A DNA stretch of 64,000 bases from NCBI GenBank assembly GCA_037447655.1, contig JBBHKE010002329.1, positions 1 to 64,000 of the forward strand, written 5' to 3'. Position numbers and translations under genes: made by a program. Origin of the DNA: Zygnema cylindricum (lineage: Eukaryota > Streptophyta > Zygnematophyceae > Zygnematales > Zygnemataceae). A model generated the notes under the pieces. That model made no database searches and was not told the origin of the DNA. It saw only the letters and a program-made list of their open reading frames with translations. Position 1 is the stretch's first letter. Every line of letters begins with the position of its first letter. Shown piece after piece: positions 32,481 to 45,202 of this stretch.

Positions 32481-35400
32481 TTAACGAGGACGCAATCCTC
32501 GAGGTCCCCTTTTGCTACCTCTCTTTCCAAAGGAGGGAGTTGATGTGAGACCAAATTCTTCATCGTAATCCTCTAAGGCTCCTCTTCTACTGCCGGTAAG
32601 ACTGAGAACAGCACGCTCATTTATGGTCATCTCCTTGTCCGGGACGTGACCTGATCAGAAACAGACAAGAAAACACATTATACAATGTAATCTCAATGGT
32701 ACCAAAGAACAGAAAACCTCGGTCTCAAAAACATTTCCTTGAAAAGGCATTACAAGTTCCTCGAGAACTTAGTTCCCAAAAAAAAACAATTCCTTCAAAA
32801 AAAAAAACTCACCGAGTTTAGCTGCCCAGCTGTACGTTTTGTCAACTGCATCGTCAGCACTTGGAGTTGTCATTCCAGTCGAAGGATTTCCCAAACTGTA
32901 CTCATAGGCCCCATCGAGACGACCATTTCCACAGCTGTCATAAAGCTTCCTCTCCACAAGAACCTTGTACTCAGCGTCTCGAGTGCGAATCTGTTTACCA
33001 GTAAACAGACCAGTAAGTTTCTTTGTAAAGATTAATTTCTAAACTTTTAGGATTTTCCGAAGAGAAATATATATCCACACCTGAAGGGTATCGAACGTGA
33101 ATAAATAGCTTCACAATACCAGCTATTCACATGCTCAATAACCTTCATTGCCACATACATCTTTTTGTCTTCGATTACTGTGTGTCTTTACCAGTCTTAA
33201 AAATGTAAAAAAACTGGTTTCAGCATTCATTATCACTGTATTAGTATACAAAGGGGTAAAGTGACTTTACAAAGAGTTAAGAGTGGCTTTAAACTACGTA
33301 GATATAATGACCAACATAAAAAAAAAACATTTGACAAAAAAAAACAAATAATCGAAAAAACATAAGACATTCACATGCACACAACAAACAAATCTCACCT
33401 CCACATAAGGTCTCTTGCCATGAAGAAGAGCATCCACACTTCTATCTGTCTGCAAAAAAGAATCAAAACGAAGGTAGTTAGAATCACACAACAACATTGA
33501 CCCCATTCTCTTTCGCTTTCCCATTTGGATTTTTTTCTTAATGGCATCTGTTCAGCTACACCGAACAGAACTTTCCTTCCTGATCCTGTACAATACTCAA
33601 ATACAACCCCTCCAAGCAAACTCCAGGGAAAAAAAACCCCTGCCTTTACATAAAAGAATATGCTTGATGTGAGGACTGACCGACTACTATTCCTGGTCCA
33701 TCTCGATAGGCACTACCTCGAAAAGTCTTATAATGTTTGAGGTTATACAAACCTCCTCGCAGAATCAAGTTACAATCCTGAAACATCACCTCATAGCATA
33801 ACAAAACTTAAAAAATTATTCAGACATATCAGCTCTCTTACCGCATGTGCCACCCAGAAAGAACGCTCTCTCATTTCGATCAAAAGAGGAAAAGTCGGAG
33901 GGGCTTTCCTCTCCAATACACTCTTCTGGGTACCCCTAGCACGTGCCTCATCATCTCCAAGAGTAACAGTCTGTACACCACCGACCTGCCGAGCAAAAGG
34001 AAATCCGACACAGAAAACAATGTTATTCCTATTATGAATCATTTGCAGAGATGCATAAACACATCGTCGGTAAAGATAAAACATTCACATTCGCATTACC
34101 TTTACTCTTTGTTTGGAATAATTGCAAATCTGAACATAGAACCTTAAATGTCAACAGTAACATTTTTCCACTTTTAAGGGGATAACAACCGACACACGAA
34201 GCCCTACTCCGACAAAATCTCACCAAAAACGATAACCAAACGGAAATAAGAATGTTCAAAAACCCTAAAAAACCTTTAAAAGTTTTTCTTTACAAACTTA
34301 CCAAGTCACATAATGTTGGGTTTTTTATCAGATTTTCCAGCATCTGACCATGGGCAGTCCCTACAAGCATCACTCCTCGCTCGGCAATAGTGCGACAGGC
34401 AAGGGCTTCAGCTTCTGTTCCAATTTCATCCACAATAACCACTTCTGGCATGTGATTTTCAACTGCTTCCACCATTATTTTGTGTTGAAGGGCGGGATCA
34501 GGAACTTGCATTCTTCGAGCTCCTCCAATTGCTGGATGTGGGACATCTCCATCCCCTCCAATCTCATTGCTAGTGTCCACAATTACCTACAAGAGAGAGG
34601 AAGACAGGGGGAGGAGGAGGAGATTAATATGACAATAGGTTAATTTAGGTCGAGTAGCTGCTCAAACTGCAAAAATAAGTAATTTATGACAAAGTTTCCA
34701 AAGCTGAACGCAGTAAGCAGTAGTCCAGCAATAGAGATGGTTGAGAGAAAAGGAGACAGAAAGGGAAGGAAAAAGGAGGGGGGGAAGATAATATAAACAG
34801 TATTAGTGGCATGGTCAAACATTTACTCCAGTTGCAAGGCCTATTCTAGAGTGGCAAAAATAAAGAAAATCTCACAAGACAGTTCGACAAAGATAAAAGA
34901 TATGGACTGCATAAACAACATGGAAAATTACACTGCAAAAACAGCCATTAATCGCCAATCCAATTATTCTAGTCTAGCCTTTAAAATTCAGTGAGCAAGT
35001 TCTCAGCCTAAAATTTTGAACCAATAAAGAACACTCTGAAAACGCAATGTCTCCTAAAAACCAGAAAGAAAAAACATGAGCCGACATCCTATCAAAGTTC
35101 AGAGGAGAGACCCACCACTCGTTTATGAAAATCATCAGCCAAAACTCGCGCTATCTCTCGAATGACTGTCGTCTTCCCCACTCCAGGTCTGGAATAACAA
35201 AGTTGTCAAGGTTCAGAGCGAGGCATACAATTTTTCTTGGTCATAACCTAATTGCTGAAGGATAAACATAAGACAAAACTTTCACATGAAGCAATTTTCT
35301 TTTTTAATTTTCCATCTAATTAACAGTACATACAACTTTTTATCGTGGAAGAGATGCAATGGGAGCTTCACTTCAGTTGACGACATTCCAATACTAAACT

Positions 35401-36853
35401 ACCGATGAAATCCATAAATTATTAAATAGTATAGCCATCACGTTACAACAACAGCAAAAAAAAAATAGCACAGAGAGGTAAACTTTACACTACAGCATAT
35501 GAACAATATATTAACTAAGCATGACACCAAACCACCAACGTCACCCATTTATTCCTCATATTTCTACAGAGATAGAGACATTACCAAGCAGGACAAAAAA
35601 CTAACAACGCCACTGATTTATTCCTCAACTTTCTGTAAAACACAGACAAAAACAGAGACAAAAAACACTAAAGAGAAAAAAAGACAATCAGGCATCAATA
35701 AGACTGACGAAATTATACCTGCCAAGAAACAGTAAACTTTGCCCTCCTCCCAGGACATCCCTGATCATGTCCACATGTCCCGTTACGGCTCGTCCTACTC
35801 GGCATGTGAGACCAACTATGGCACCTTTCCTGTTTCGAATGGCCGAGATTCTATGTAAAGTTCCTTCTACGCCTGCTCGATTGTCACCCCCAAATTCTCC
35901 AACAGAATCCTTTGCCGCCGCCAAATCCTCGCTCGTCACCTGCAATTTTACCACCTCTCATCCCAAATTAGGATATACTGGATTTACATTAAGATATACA
36001 GGATTCATATTAAGACATACTGGATTCATATGAATATAAACTGGATTAATAGTTGAGTATACTGGATACATATTAGGATATACCGGATTCATAGTTTCAC
36101 TGCAAAGACATATGGGATTCAGAATGTACTCTCGCTCTTGCATTACACAAGAACCATTATCAAAAAGGTAAACAACAGTTACAACCCCTTCTAATGGAAA
36201 AACAATAAACAAAACAGGGTAGATCTACAAACTGGTACCATGACCTGAGTTGTTCTGCAATTATTGGTGTTAGATACATTAGACAACAAATTATACTTCC
36301 TGGCAACTAGCTTTTTTAATACCAACCTTCCAGGTTTCTGAGGTTCTTCGAAGCAAATGTTGAAAAAACCGCAAGACTCTCCTGAAAAAGGCTAATCATT
36401 TAACCTTTTTTGCCTGAGGTCATCTGCATTCGCAACTCCGTTTGCAGGCTTTTAGATTGGCTTATAGATTATCTGAGAACGCCAATCCGAAATAAAACTA
36501 GGGGCTAAAACATGCACCTCTTCATCTCTGAGATATTCACCACCACCATCCCCAAGAAAGCGAGCTTCGGGGCGTCGTCCCAGATCCAGTACAACCTGAA
36601 AAAACAGAAACCCACCCTTTATCCATTTTATTCTTTTTTAAAATGCTAGCTTAACCTATCTCTAATAAAATGAACAAAAAAAAAACTATACGCATGACTC
36701 TCCGTTTACAATACTCACATACCCCTTCATTTACAAAAAAAACACTGCTTTACTCTGAATGTTAATCCAACCTGTTCTACGTTTAACAATGCTTGAAGAC
36801 ATACTTAAAACAGGCTACCATAATAAAACGGTTAAGATGCAACAGAAAGAGAG

Positions 36854-36925
<72 letters not shown>

Positions 36926-38182
36926 ATTTCCATCTGCATAGAGTTTCAGCAAACAAATTATGCATGTCACCTCCAAAAAAGTGTTAGTGTCATTTGTCAT
37001 CAAAAGCGTGTACCTCTAACAACTCGCTCCGTCTGGAATGTTGCAACAGCTTGTCACGAAGGTCCTCAGGCAAACACTGTCAACAGAAACGTAAAAATTT
37101 CTTTAGTTACTGGTAACAATTACACTTTTCCGGAAATCAGTTAAGGATTAGGGGCAGTCTCTCAGTCTGAATTGAAAAAAAATCCATAAAAAAACAGCAG
37201 AATGAAAAAAGTTACCGAAGTTAATAAAACCAAAGTACGAAAAAAACAAAGTAAATAAAACCAGAGTCATGAATAAACCAATGTCGAATAAACCAATTTT
37301 CGATGGTTTAGTAAAAAAAGCAGCCTGAAGAACCAACCGTAGGTAAGAAAACAGAAATCGAATAAATCAAAGTCAATAAAACCGAAATAAGTTTGTTTTT
37401 GAGACAGTATCTATACCAAACATACCAGGCAATGCTGCCATAAAAAAAAACAAAGAGGACCATACATGATCAGCTGTTCACTAACATCAATTCATGCTGT
37501 CTACAGATCCCTAAAAATAAAATGTCAGGAAATTATAACTGAAACAAAGTCAACATGATTCATGTTTTGACAACATTAAAAAAAAATCTAAACAACATTC
37601 AAAAAAAAGCAAACGACCTTAAGAAATTCAGTCAAAGGAACAACGGAATAAATAGATCCAAGCCAGATGAATGTAAACGAGCAAAAGTAAACCAACAAAA
37701 CTAGAAGTTTTAATTTATAATTTGAGTTAAGAAATTTGCAATTTAACTTGCAAAAAATCAGTAAATACCTGAAGTAATTGGTTTAAATCATCTTGAACCA
37801 CGACAGCTCCTTCGTCGACGCATCCTTCCTCCGTTTCACAAATTGACTTTGTCGGAATGTTTTGATGAGCCAATAACATCCCTTCCTTCACCTTGAAATC
37901 CATAACTTGAGATCCAGACTCCAAACTTGAATCTGAATCTAGCTCCGAACCTAAATCCGAACCTGCTTTAACTTGTAAAGCATCTTGCCTAAACCTTCCT
38001 TGAGACGATACTCCAAACCTAGCATTGTTATAAATGAATACATCACGAGGTAAAAACTTGTCCTCGTTACGATATAATGTCTGTCGGTGTCGGGCAGTTT
38101 GCTGAGCATTTGAAACATTCAAAGACGAAGTTAAAGCTACAGCTTGGAAAAAAACTTTATTCAAGCCGGCTACATGTGCCAT
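32481..38182 (-). CDS. SPD1/Ycf45-like P-loop ATPase, probably plastid-targeted
   Basis: Ten coding exons on the minus strand: 38182-37769, 37076-37014, 36595-36518, 35939-35719, 35188-35116, 34586-34302, 33985-33842, 33449-33399, 32990-32813 and 32650-32481. All are GT-AG and in frame, giving 558 residues. Visible: the [13 protein letters not shown] block (exon 3), Walker [10 protein letters not shown] split across exons 4/5 (residues 258-266), [21 protein letters not shown] (exons 5/6), Walker [10 protein letters not shown] (about 331-339), then [15 protein letters not shown]. This matches the plant family of Arabidopsis SPD1 (At3g10420) and At1g73170 and cyanobacterial/plastid Ycf45, related to the SpoIIIAA-type ATPases. 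SPD1 is needed for plastid development in seedlings. Residues 1-138 are not conserved and fit a transit peptide plus linker. The ATG at 38182 (ATCATGGCA) is the first in frame. The basic tail ends [12 protein letters not shown] did not recognise an R3H domain. Confidence 0.88.
36857..36924. repeat. GA microsatellite in an intron of the SPD1-like gene
   Basis: About 34 GA dinucleotides, nearly uninterrupted, lie in the intron between exons 2 and 3 (36596-37013). Polymorphism is likely. Confidence 0.95.
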
Positions 38183-41100
38183 GATTTTACAGTTTCCGTT
38201 CAGTTTGCCACAGTTCAAAACTGGACTGGATGTTTACAGACAATTTGACTGGAAACAAATTACAGTACCAACTCAAAGATTTGATGGAATCTTAGAAAGT
38301 AAACTATAAGAAGATGTGAATTCGAGGAAGTGTAACAAAAAAAAAAATACAAGGTAAAGAATGTACAGTAAGAACTTAGTTATTAAATGTTATAATTGAA
38401 AAATGAACACTGCAGATTCTTGTCAGGGACGAAATAAATATGAACAACGAATGATAAGAAATGGTCACATAAACTTGACGTATGATAACTCAATAGCAGG
38501 AGCTACATCATCAAGTCAATGGAAAAAAAAAAACGGAATGCAAATGAGAGAGAGAGAAAGAGAGAACGAAAGAGAGAGGAAGGGATAGAGAAAGAGACAG
38601 CTTGAAATTGCTGGAAACAAGCTAGCAGTAGATCTTCGAATGCAAGCAGATGGTAAAAATTTCTGTAGGCGAGTAAATCTGAATTCTAAATAAGTACTCT
38701 GCGAAATGATATTGCAGACGGCTATAATTCAATTGTACAAAATTATAAATACAGTAATCATCTACACTCGACGCTTTTCGCTGTGAGCACTGAACAAAAC
38801 AGCCCCTTCAAATCTCAGTTAACCGCCACATATACCGCTAGAATATTATTTTGATTTTATGAATCATAGGAGGATCATTGGTCTCCTGTTTAGATTCAGT
38901 ATTTCATCATATAGCAGTATACTTAATATGTTATTTGATTCGACTTTGAAGAGCTTATTCTAAATTATATGTTTTAATAGCTGACTTGTTGGTTGCGAGA
39001 ATAGCTTGAAATTGGCATGTTGTGTAGGAAATTTTAGATTTTTTATAGATGAGCCAAGAAGCGTCATTGGCTGTGATTCTTGCGGGGGCTAAAATATTCC
39101 TGAGAATAGAATCTGGAAATTTTTTAAAAAAGAACAGGTGGAGGTGAAATAACACCATAACTGTAAAACTGACAGTATCAGAAACATAGAAATGTAACAA
39201 ATATGCTGGAAACCTGGAAGTTGGCAGTTAATGATGACAGGAACAGTGACTGCACACAGCAAAAGGATAATCCGTGTGCCGACGTGGTAGATCACGTGGT
39301 CTGCTCAATGTTGATGTGGCATAACAAGAGTGGATCAAAAAATAGGTCACATACGACTTGCATGGAGACTGGTGGAGCTGAAACGCGTCCTGCCGTAGTC
39401 GCAAAAAGAGATTTCATCGTCAACAAAACTACAATCTATGTGTCAGTTTCACCAATCATCATTTTCGCACGAGCGTTACTGCGCTGTAAATGACTAACAT
39501 ATTCTTTGTGCAACGGCAATTCCGTGACATTCAGGAATTGGCATAATAGGTCAATGACGTGGCATTCTGAGAATTCAGCACGACCACAAACATGACGCCC
39601 CTGTGTACTTTATCTGTAACAAGACTTACATAACGCAGAAGTTTCACATGTCACTGCGTTGGAATCTGGGAAAGACCGGGGGACACGTCATACCACATTT
39701 TGACGGTAGGTGCGCCAAATGGCAAGTGAATATTCTTTTACCAGACCTCTATCGAACGCCTCTGCTTGACAAGTGCCAGATATTGACCTAGATCTTGACT
39801 CTGTTCGTACATTTAGAAGGACGATCCAGACGTGGAACTTCCGGGACGAGCCGCGTCCACAGCTTTTTCTGTTTCTGGTAGGTCTCGTAGCCAGCGCTAA
39901 CCTACGAAAAGATCTCTGTAAAAATCTTTTCCGAGATCCTTGGGATCACCACGACGACGTCACCTCAACTACAACTTTTTAAAATTTGAAATTTTGAATG
40001 ACGAAAAAGCTCCGAAACTATGCGTTTGTTGACATCGTTGACTCGTTCACCCACAGCGTATTATTCTGCCAGATATTCCTTCTAATTTCAAAATAAATCT
40101 CAATGTAACAACCACATGAGGCCATGCACTGATGCAGACTGACATGCATTATAAGGTACGGTATGGTACGATACGGTATCTCCTATCATAGCAGCTTAGA
40201 TTACGGAGGAGATGGTGACCGTCGGATTGTCTATGCACACACGTTGGCTCCGATATGTTTCCGCTATCAAAGCTACGCGTTTTCAGCATCCCCCTGCGAT
40301 CTATCCGTACGAATAGTACAAATTGATACGCGTACATCGCTATCAATGATAATGTTTTTTACTACTTTCGACCTTTAAAATCATTTTTCTAAATGCACAC
40401 TTGTCGAGTTGTGAATCGAACAATTGCGATGGCTCTTACCTCCTGATTGATGGACTCAAAAATGTAAATCAGGCATGTATGCACAGCGAAGGCTTCATTT
40501 AAATGTTAAAAAAAACATTAAATGGAAATTGAAAGTTCTTCGCTCTTGTGTTAACTTACTAGAGAATAATCACAAAAGCTACCCACATTGACATCAAGAA
40601 AATCACAAGGAATAACTATAGAGGCTACCAACAATACCTTTTAGCGAAATATAGAATGAAAAATTATAAATGTTCTCAAGATTGAGCTTAGGATAATTAC
40701 AATGAATGGCTATAAATTTGCTATAAATTATTCTAGAAGATATACAATAATTGGCTTTCAATGCTACTATCGTTGATTCTATAAAATTTTGTTAGTTTTT
40801 AGCTTGGCTTCCCAAATTGGAATAGCATTTTGGAATCCTCCACCATAAAAAAGAATGTGATTATTCCCACAACTACCGGGTTAAAATTTTAATTGTTGCC
40901 GTAGGCGTTAAGAACTTTTGCATATTTTTAGATATTGTTTTGACGTTGTTTATGTTTTAGCACCCAAGCATCCTTGAACCTAGTGTTGTATATCGAGTAA
41001 AAAATTATCGCAATGAATTTGATATTCAATATATCGAATATCGAAAGGCCAGAGGGATCAATATATTGCTTCGGGAATTATCGCGATACATTTGGTGGGA

Positions 41101-41255
41101 AATGGATTTTTGTACATATTTAGTTCGGAAATATTGTACGGAAATGTAATTATATGGGCTCCATTGCCAACTCCAAGTTTATATAAACCCAAATGATTGA
41201 CCCCTTGACAATCAGAACCCCATTACAACTTCACCCCTGTGAAATAAGATTTTAT
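38183..41255. other. Upstream region of the SPD1-like gene and intergenic sequence
   Basis: No gene supported. The first ~100 bases before 38182 should contain the 5' UTR and promoter, but I see no clear TATA. AGAGAGAGAAAGAGAGA near 38547-38580 is a short GA tract. An eroded family D-like segment (about 40378-40525, with AATGCACACTTGTCG and ATGTATGCACAGCG) lies further out. From 40980 sequence rich in ATATCG resembles the hAT-like element at 62541-63164, but clean ends are missing. Confidence 0.5.
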
Positions 41256-41259
41256 GTGT

Positions 41260-41528
41260 GCTCAGTTCCACCACATAATGCAAAGTTATAATATGAGTTT
41301 TGGATAACATTCCCCACTTTGACTTTCCCTTAGAAATGCAGCCACCCTGGCAGGCAAACACTCTGACCGACTACACCCTTGTGTAGCCTGGGGAGCTCGG
41401 TTCCACCACATAATGCAAAGTTAGAATATGAGTTTTGGATAACATTCCCCACTTTGACTTTCCCTTAGAAATACAGCCACCCTGACAGGCAAACACTCTG
41501 ACCGACTACACCCTTGTGTAGCCTGGAC
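41260..41528. repeat. Tandem duplication, ~134-bp unit, two copies
   Basis: The segment from CTCAGTTCCACCACATAATG to ACACCCTTGTGTAGCCTGG occurs twice in a row (about 41260-41390 and 41395-41527) with only a few substitutions (e.g. AAGTTATAATATG vs AAGTTAGAATATG), so it is recent. Confidence 0.85.
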
Positions 41529-42259
41529 TCCCCTGAGTCCGCAGCAAAAAGAATCTTTGAATTTGCTCCCCTGAACTGTAAGTTATGAGTGGTAAAAGAT
41601 GACCTTTTTGTACAGGAGCTCTTTGGGAGAGAGGCGGTTACTTACTAAATTTTCTAAGTCCTATCTCTCTCTAAACTCTATCTACTGACGTACGGCACCA
41701 CTCACATTACTGTGTCGTACATAAAAGTACATGTGCCGGTGTACTTTCTGTACGGCCATCGTACAACATAGCCAAAATGTCGACACATGTCATATCCGGA
41801 TTTGTTCCCGTAATCTTCGGAGTTGCTGCAATCCAATGTTGACGCGCCACGTGTCCCTTGACATGGCGATGACCGTAAAACGCCAAAAGTACATATTCCG
41901 TGATCGCGGCGCTTATCGTTGCCGTCCAATCAAAACCATATATATTTCTAGCCGTTAAAAATAGACTCGCCGTATTTGTTTCGCGGTCGAAACAAATGCG
42001 CGGTATCCGTTTCATACAATACATAAAACCGTACTCCGTACTATCTAAAACTGTATCTATGCACTACGTATCAATTTCCCGTTTAAACGAATTAGTCTGC
42101 GTGTAACTATTTATATATTTGTCAAACTCCATGTATCCTAGCAGGATCCTAGACTTATGGATAAACTTACTACACTGCGGACGCTGCAAGTACCAAGATC
42201 AAATTCGATCCCTCAACCTCTCAGAATCTACCAAGTTTGGCCTTTCTATTCTTTGATGA

Positions 42260-42660
42260 TAGCCAAACATGGCTCGATTGCCTTCCTATCCTCTTTGGAC
42301 AACCTAGGGCGGCCATATTCTAACACCTCCTCCGGCCTTTAGTGATCAGGACAAGTGGGGGACTTGGAGAAGAGTTTTAGGCGCCTGGTCAACACCTCCT
42401 CCAAATTTTAGGATCAGCATAAGTGCAGTTTCCTTTCTATTCTCTTTGGATAGCCTAGGCAACCATGGCTCGATTGGCCTTCCTATCCTCTTTGGACAAC
42501 CTAGGCAGCCATGGCTCTAACACCTCCTCCAGTCTTTAGTGACTGCGACAAGTGTGGGGACTTGAGAGAAGAGTTGCCTAGGCAGCCATGGCTGTAACAC
42601 CTCCTCCAGTCTTTAGTGACTGCGACAAGTGTGGGGACTTAAGAGAAGAGTTAGAGGCAA
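42260..42660. repeat. Imperfect short tandem duplications (CACCTCCTCC...GACAAGTGTGGGGACTT)
   Basis: The block AACACCTCCTCCAGTCTTTAGTGACTGCGACAAGTG appears at about 42520-42560 and 42594-42634. Related truncated versions lie near 42325-42360 and 42390-42425. The linker CCTAGGCAGCCATGGCT repeats too. Not coding as far as I can see. Confidence 0.75.
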
Positions 42661-43109
42661 GCTGTCAGTGTCTCCTTTTTGCCTTTTTTTTTACAATCTC
42701 TAGACCTAGAAAATACTTGAATTTCAACCGGAAACATTGTACGGAAGCTTTGATATCGCGGTATAAATTTATCGGCATATCGAGCCGCTTTATTGGCAAA
42801 AGATTATTGAATACCCAAAATTATGTACATGTCGAATATCGGCCAGGGGACCTCGATACACGACAATGCTTGAATCTATCCTTAAAACCTACGACTTTTG
42901 GGGAGTCAACTACCATCAATATTTGTATTAATGGCCGGAGTGAAGTGTCTAAAAATACTAATATCAGTTCACGTTGTAAAAAATCAGAGTACAAATCCTA
43001 CTTTATATCGGCCCTACTGTAAATTATTGACAGAGCTTTCCATGGTTTCTACGACCTGATCCCCCTTACTTGTGCCCAAGTTAATGATTTACTAAATACC
43101 TAAAAAAAG

Positions 43110-43116
<7 letters not shown>

Positions 43117-43186
<70 letters not shown>
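43117..43186. repeat. TA microsatellite
   Basis: About 35 uninterrupted TA units following an A-rich run, with no gene nearby. Confidence 0.95.
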
Positions 43187-43190
<4 letters not shown>

Positions 43191-43308
43191 CATAAATCCC
43201 TTCCTTCTTCTAAATACCTTCCTTTGAGGTTGTTATTAGTAAACATTGAATTTAATTCGATGTTGAAAATGATTCGAAGGACGAATGCAAATTGTGAAAT
43301 TGGAGCTA

Positions 43309-43518
43309 CACCGTATAATTTTATTAGTGTAAATTTTTCTTTCACCACTTATGAGATATTTTCTCCCTTTAACGGATCGTTCATCCGACGGTTGCAATCG
43401 AAAGGCAAGCCTCTCACCTTTCGATTTGGGGTCTCCAATTGAAAATTGGACAAGTATGCACGGAGAAGAAATGATTTAAGTGGCGAAAAAAACCTTCACA
43501 CTAATAGCGATACACTGC
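43309..43518. mobile_element. Family D MITE, degenerate
   Basis: Ends ACACCGTATAATTTTATTAGTG and ACTAATAGCGATACACTG. The right inner repeat AAGTATGCACGGAGAAGAAA is recognisable; the left one is partly lost, with inverted AACGGATCG... sequence in its place. Confidence 0.55.
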
Positions 43519-45202
43519 ACTGATCCACGAAAAGAAAAGAAAAGAAACTACCACAATGAAGCAAGTCGTACAGAAATGTAGGGTAGTGATGGGTAACTCA
43601 TAACCTGAAACCATAGCTGGTGAGGATTTGCCTTCACGTTTCATTCATAGTTTAAAAACTAGAAAGTAGTTACGATATCTATTTGATTTAAATGTCATTT
43701 TCAACGACAATTAAGTTTTGACTATATTTCGTGCGTGATACACAATTGAATATGGACGCGTACGATTAAGAGTTAAATAAACTGTAAAACCGTGAATGTT
43801 TACGACTCCGGTTCGGTTTCTACATTGGTAAGCTATTCTTTTAAACTACCCTATTGCGCAGGATTTTTGGTTCAGTTCATCTTTGAAGAAACTTATTCCA
43901 ATGGCTATGACATGGAAAGCGAGGAAAACTTGAGGATGTTTTTGAAGGAGCTTTTGCAATTTTGAAACAACATCGAAAACAAAAATCGAATTTGTCATAG
44001 ACATGATTGCCAAGTTGGCTATAGTCATGTAGCAACGACTCAATGTCATCACATGCATGACTTAATGGTTGATAATGGTCAACCATTATCAGTTGGATAG
44101 GTTTAGAAATTGCCAATAATAAGAAAAGGCTTATAGAAAATATCAATAATAAGTAGACTATATAGTGCATGCAATAATCCTGTAGAACTAAGCTGGTTTA
44201 CTCCAAACAATTTAAACATCAGTGTAGAGTTGTCCTGTAAAGACTTATCTTCGCCCAATTGTCTTCCTCTACACTGCCCATCGCTATTACCGTAAAGGTA
44301 TTATTAGTGCAAATGCAAAAATAGAGAATACAATAGTGTCTGGAACCATGGCACTGTCAGATTGTAGCTTACTCCCATAAATAGTATTAATAACACTTTT
44401 TGTTTTATTTCTGGTCAAAAGAAAGTCGCAACACACTAATAGTGTAGCAATTGTTCAATCTTTGACATGAAAAACACTTACAGATCAAAAGCCATTGACA
44501 TAATCAGAAAGACATTACATAATACAAAAACACAATTACCAAAATTTTACATCAATTATTTTTAAACTGAAAACATTGGTCGCTTTTAGAGAGAGTTGTC
44601 AAAGATGTAATAACACCAATATCAAGCAAGGCCTCGCCTCCCCTTACATCTTTTCACCCTTTTTTCTTCTTTATTACCACCCACTCTAATCTCTTACTAT
44701 TAGTCGAGAGACTTTGAGAGACTTCTATTCTCAGTTAAAATACTTTACAAAATTGACTGCTGAATCCTCCAAAAGTCGATTCTACACTTGAAAGTTTCAC
44801 TGACACTATTTTGTGAAACAAATGTATTTATTACAAAAACAACAGAAGAACTTTTTCAAAATAAACCCAAACTTGCCGCACGAGTATTTTTCTCGCATGT
44901 CTCAGCTACCTAAATATTTCTGCTCGTAAACTTCCTTAAGTACTCGCCTACCAAAATAATAATGGTAAAAAGAATGCACGATATTTAATTATCCTAAAAC
45001 ATCATAAGCTTTTGCTCCAAAAACTTTCCCGTTTCTTCGTTATTACAAAAGAGTGTAACCAATGTTGTACACGCTAGTTTGAGAATATAGGGAAACCCGA
45101 TTCCCAAATTGAAGCAGGAAAAAAAAAATGGAAAGGGGATAGTGATCACACAAGACCTCCGAGAATACCGTCTTTGTAAAAGTTTTTTTGAGTCTCCCTT
45201 TT
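43519..45202. other. Intergenic region downstream of the GT2 gene
   Basis: AT-rich, no supported gene. It should contain the 3' UTR of the minus-strand GT2 gene: the minus strand reads AATAAATACATTTG at about 44819-44832, a possible polyadenylation signal some 380 bases after the stop. Confidence 0.4.

Noticed and set aside
33730-33779. Possible extra exon (GATTGTAACTTGATTCTGCG...) in the SPD1-like gene
   Set aside because: Its 25-base length would break the frame of the next exon with an immediate stop; joining 33842 directly to 33449 keeps frame and family pattern.
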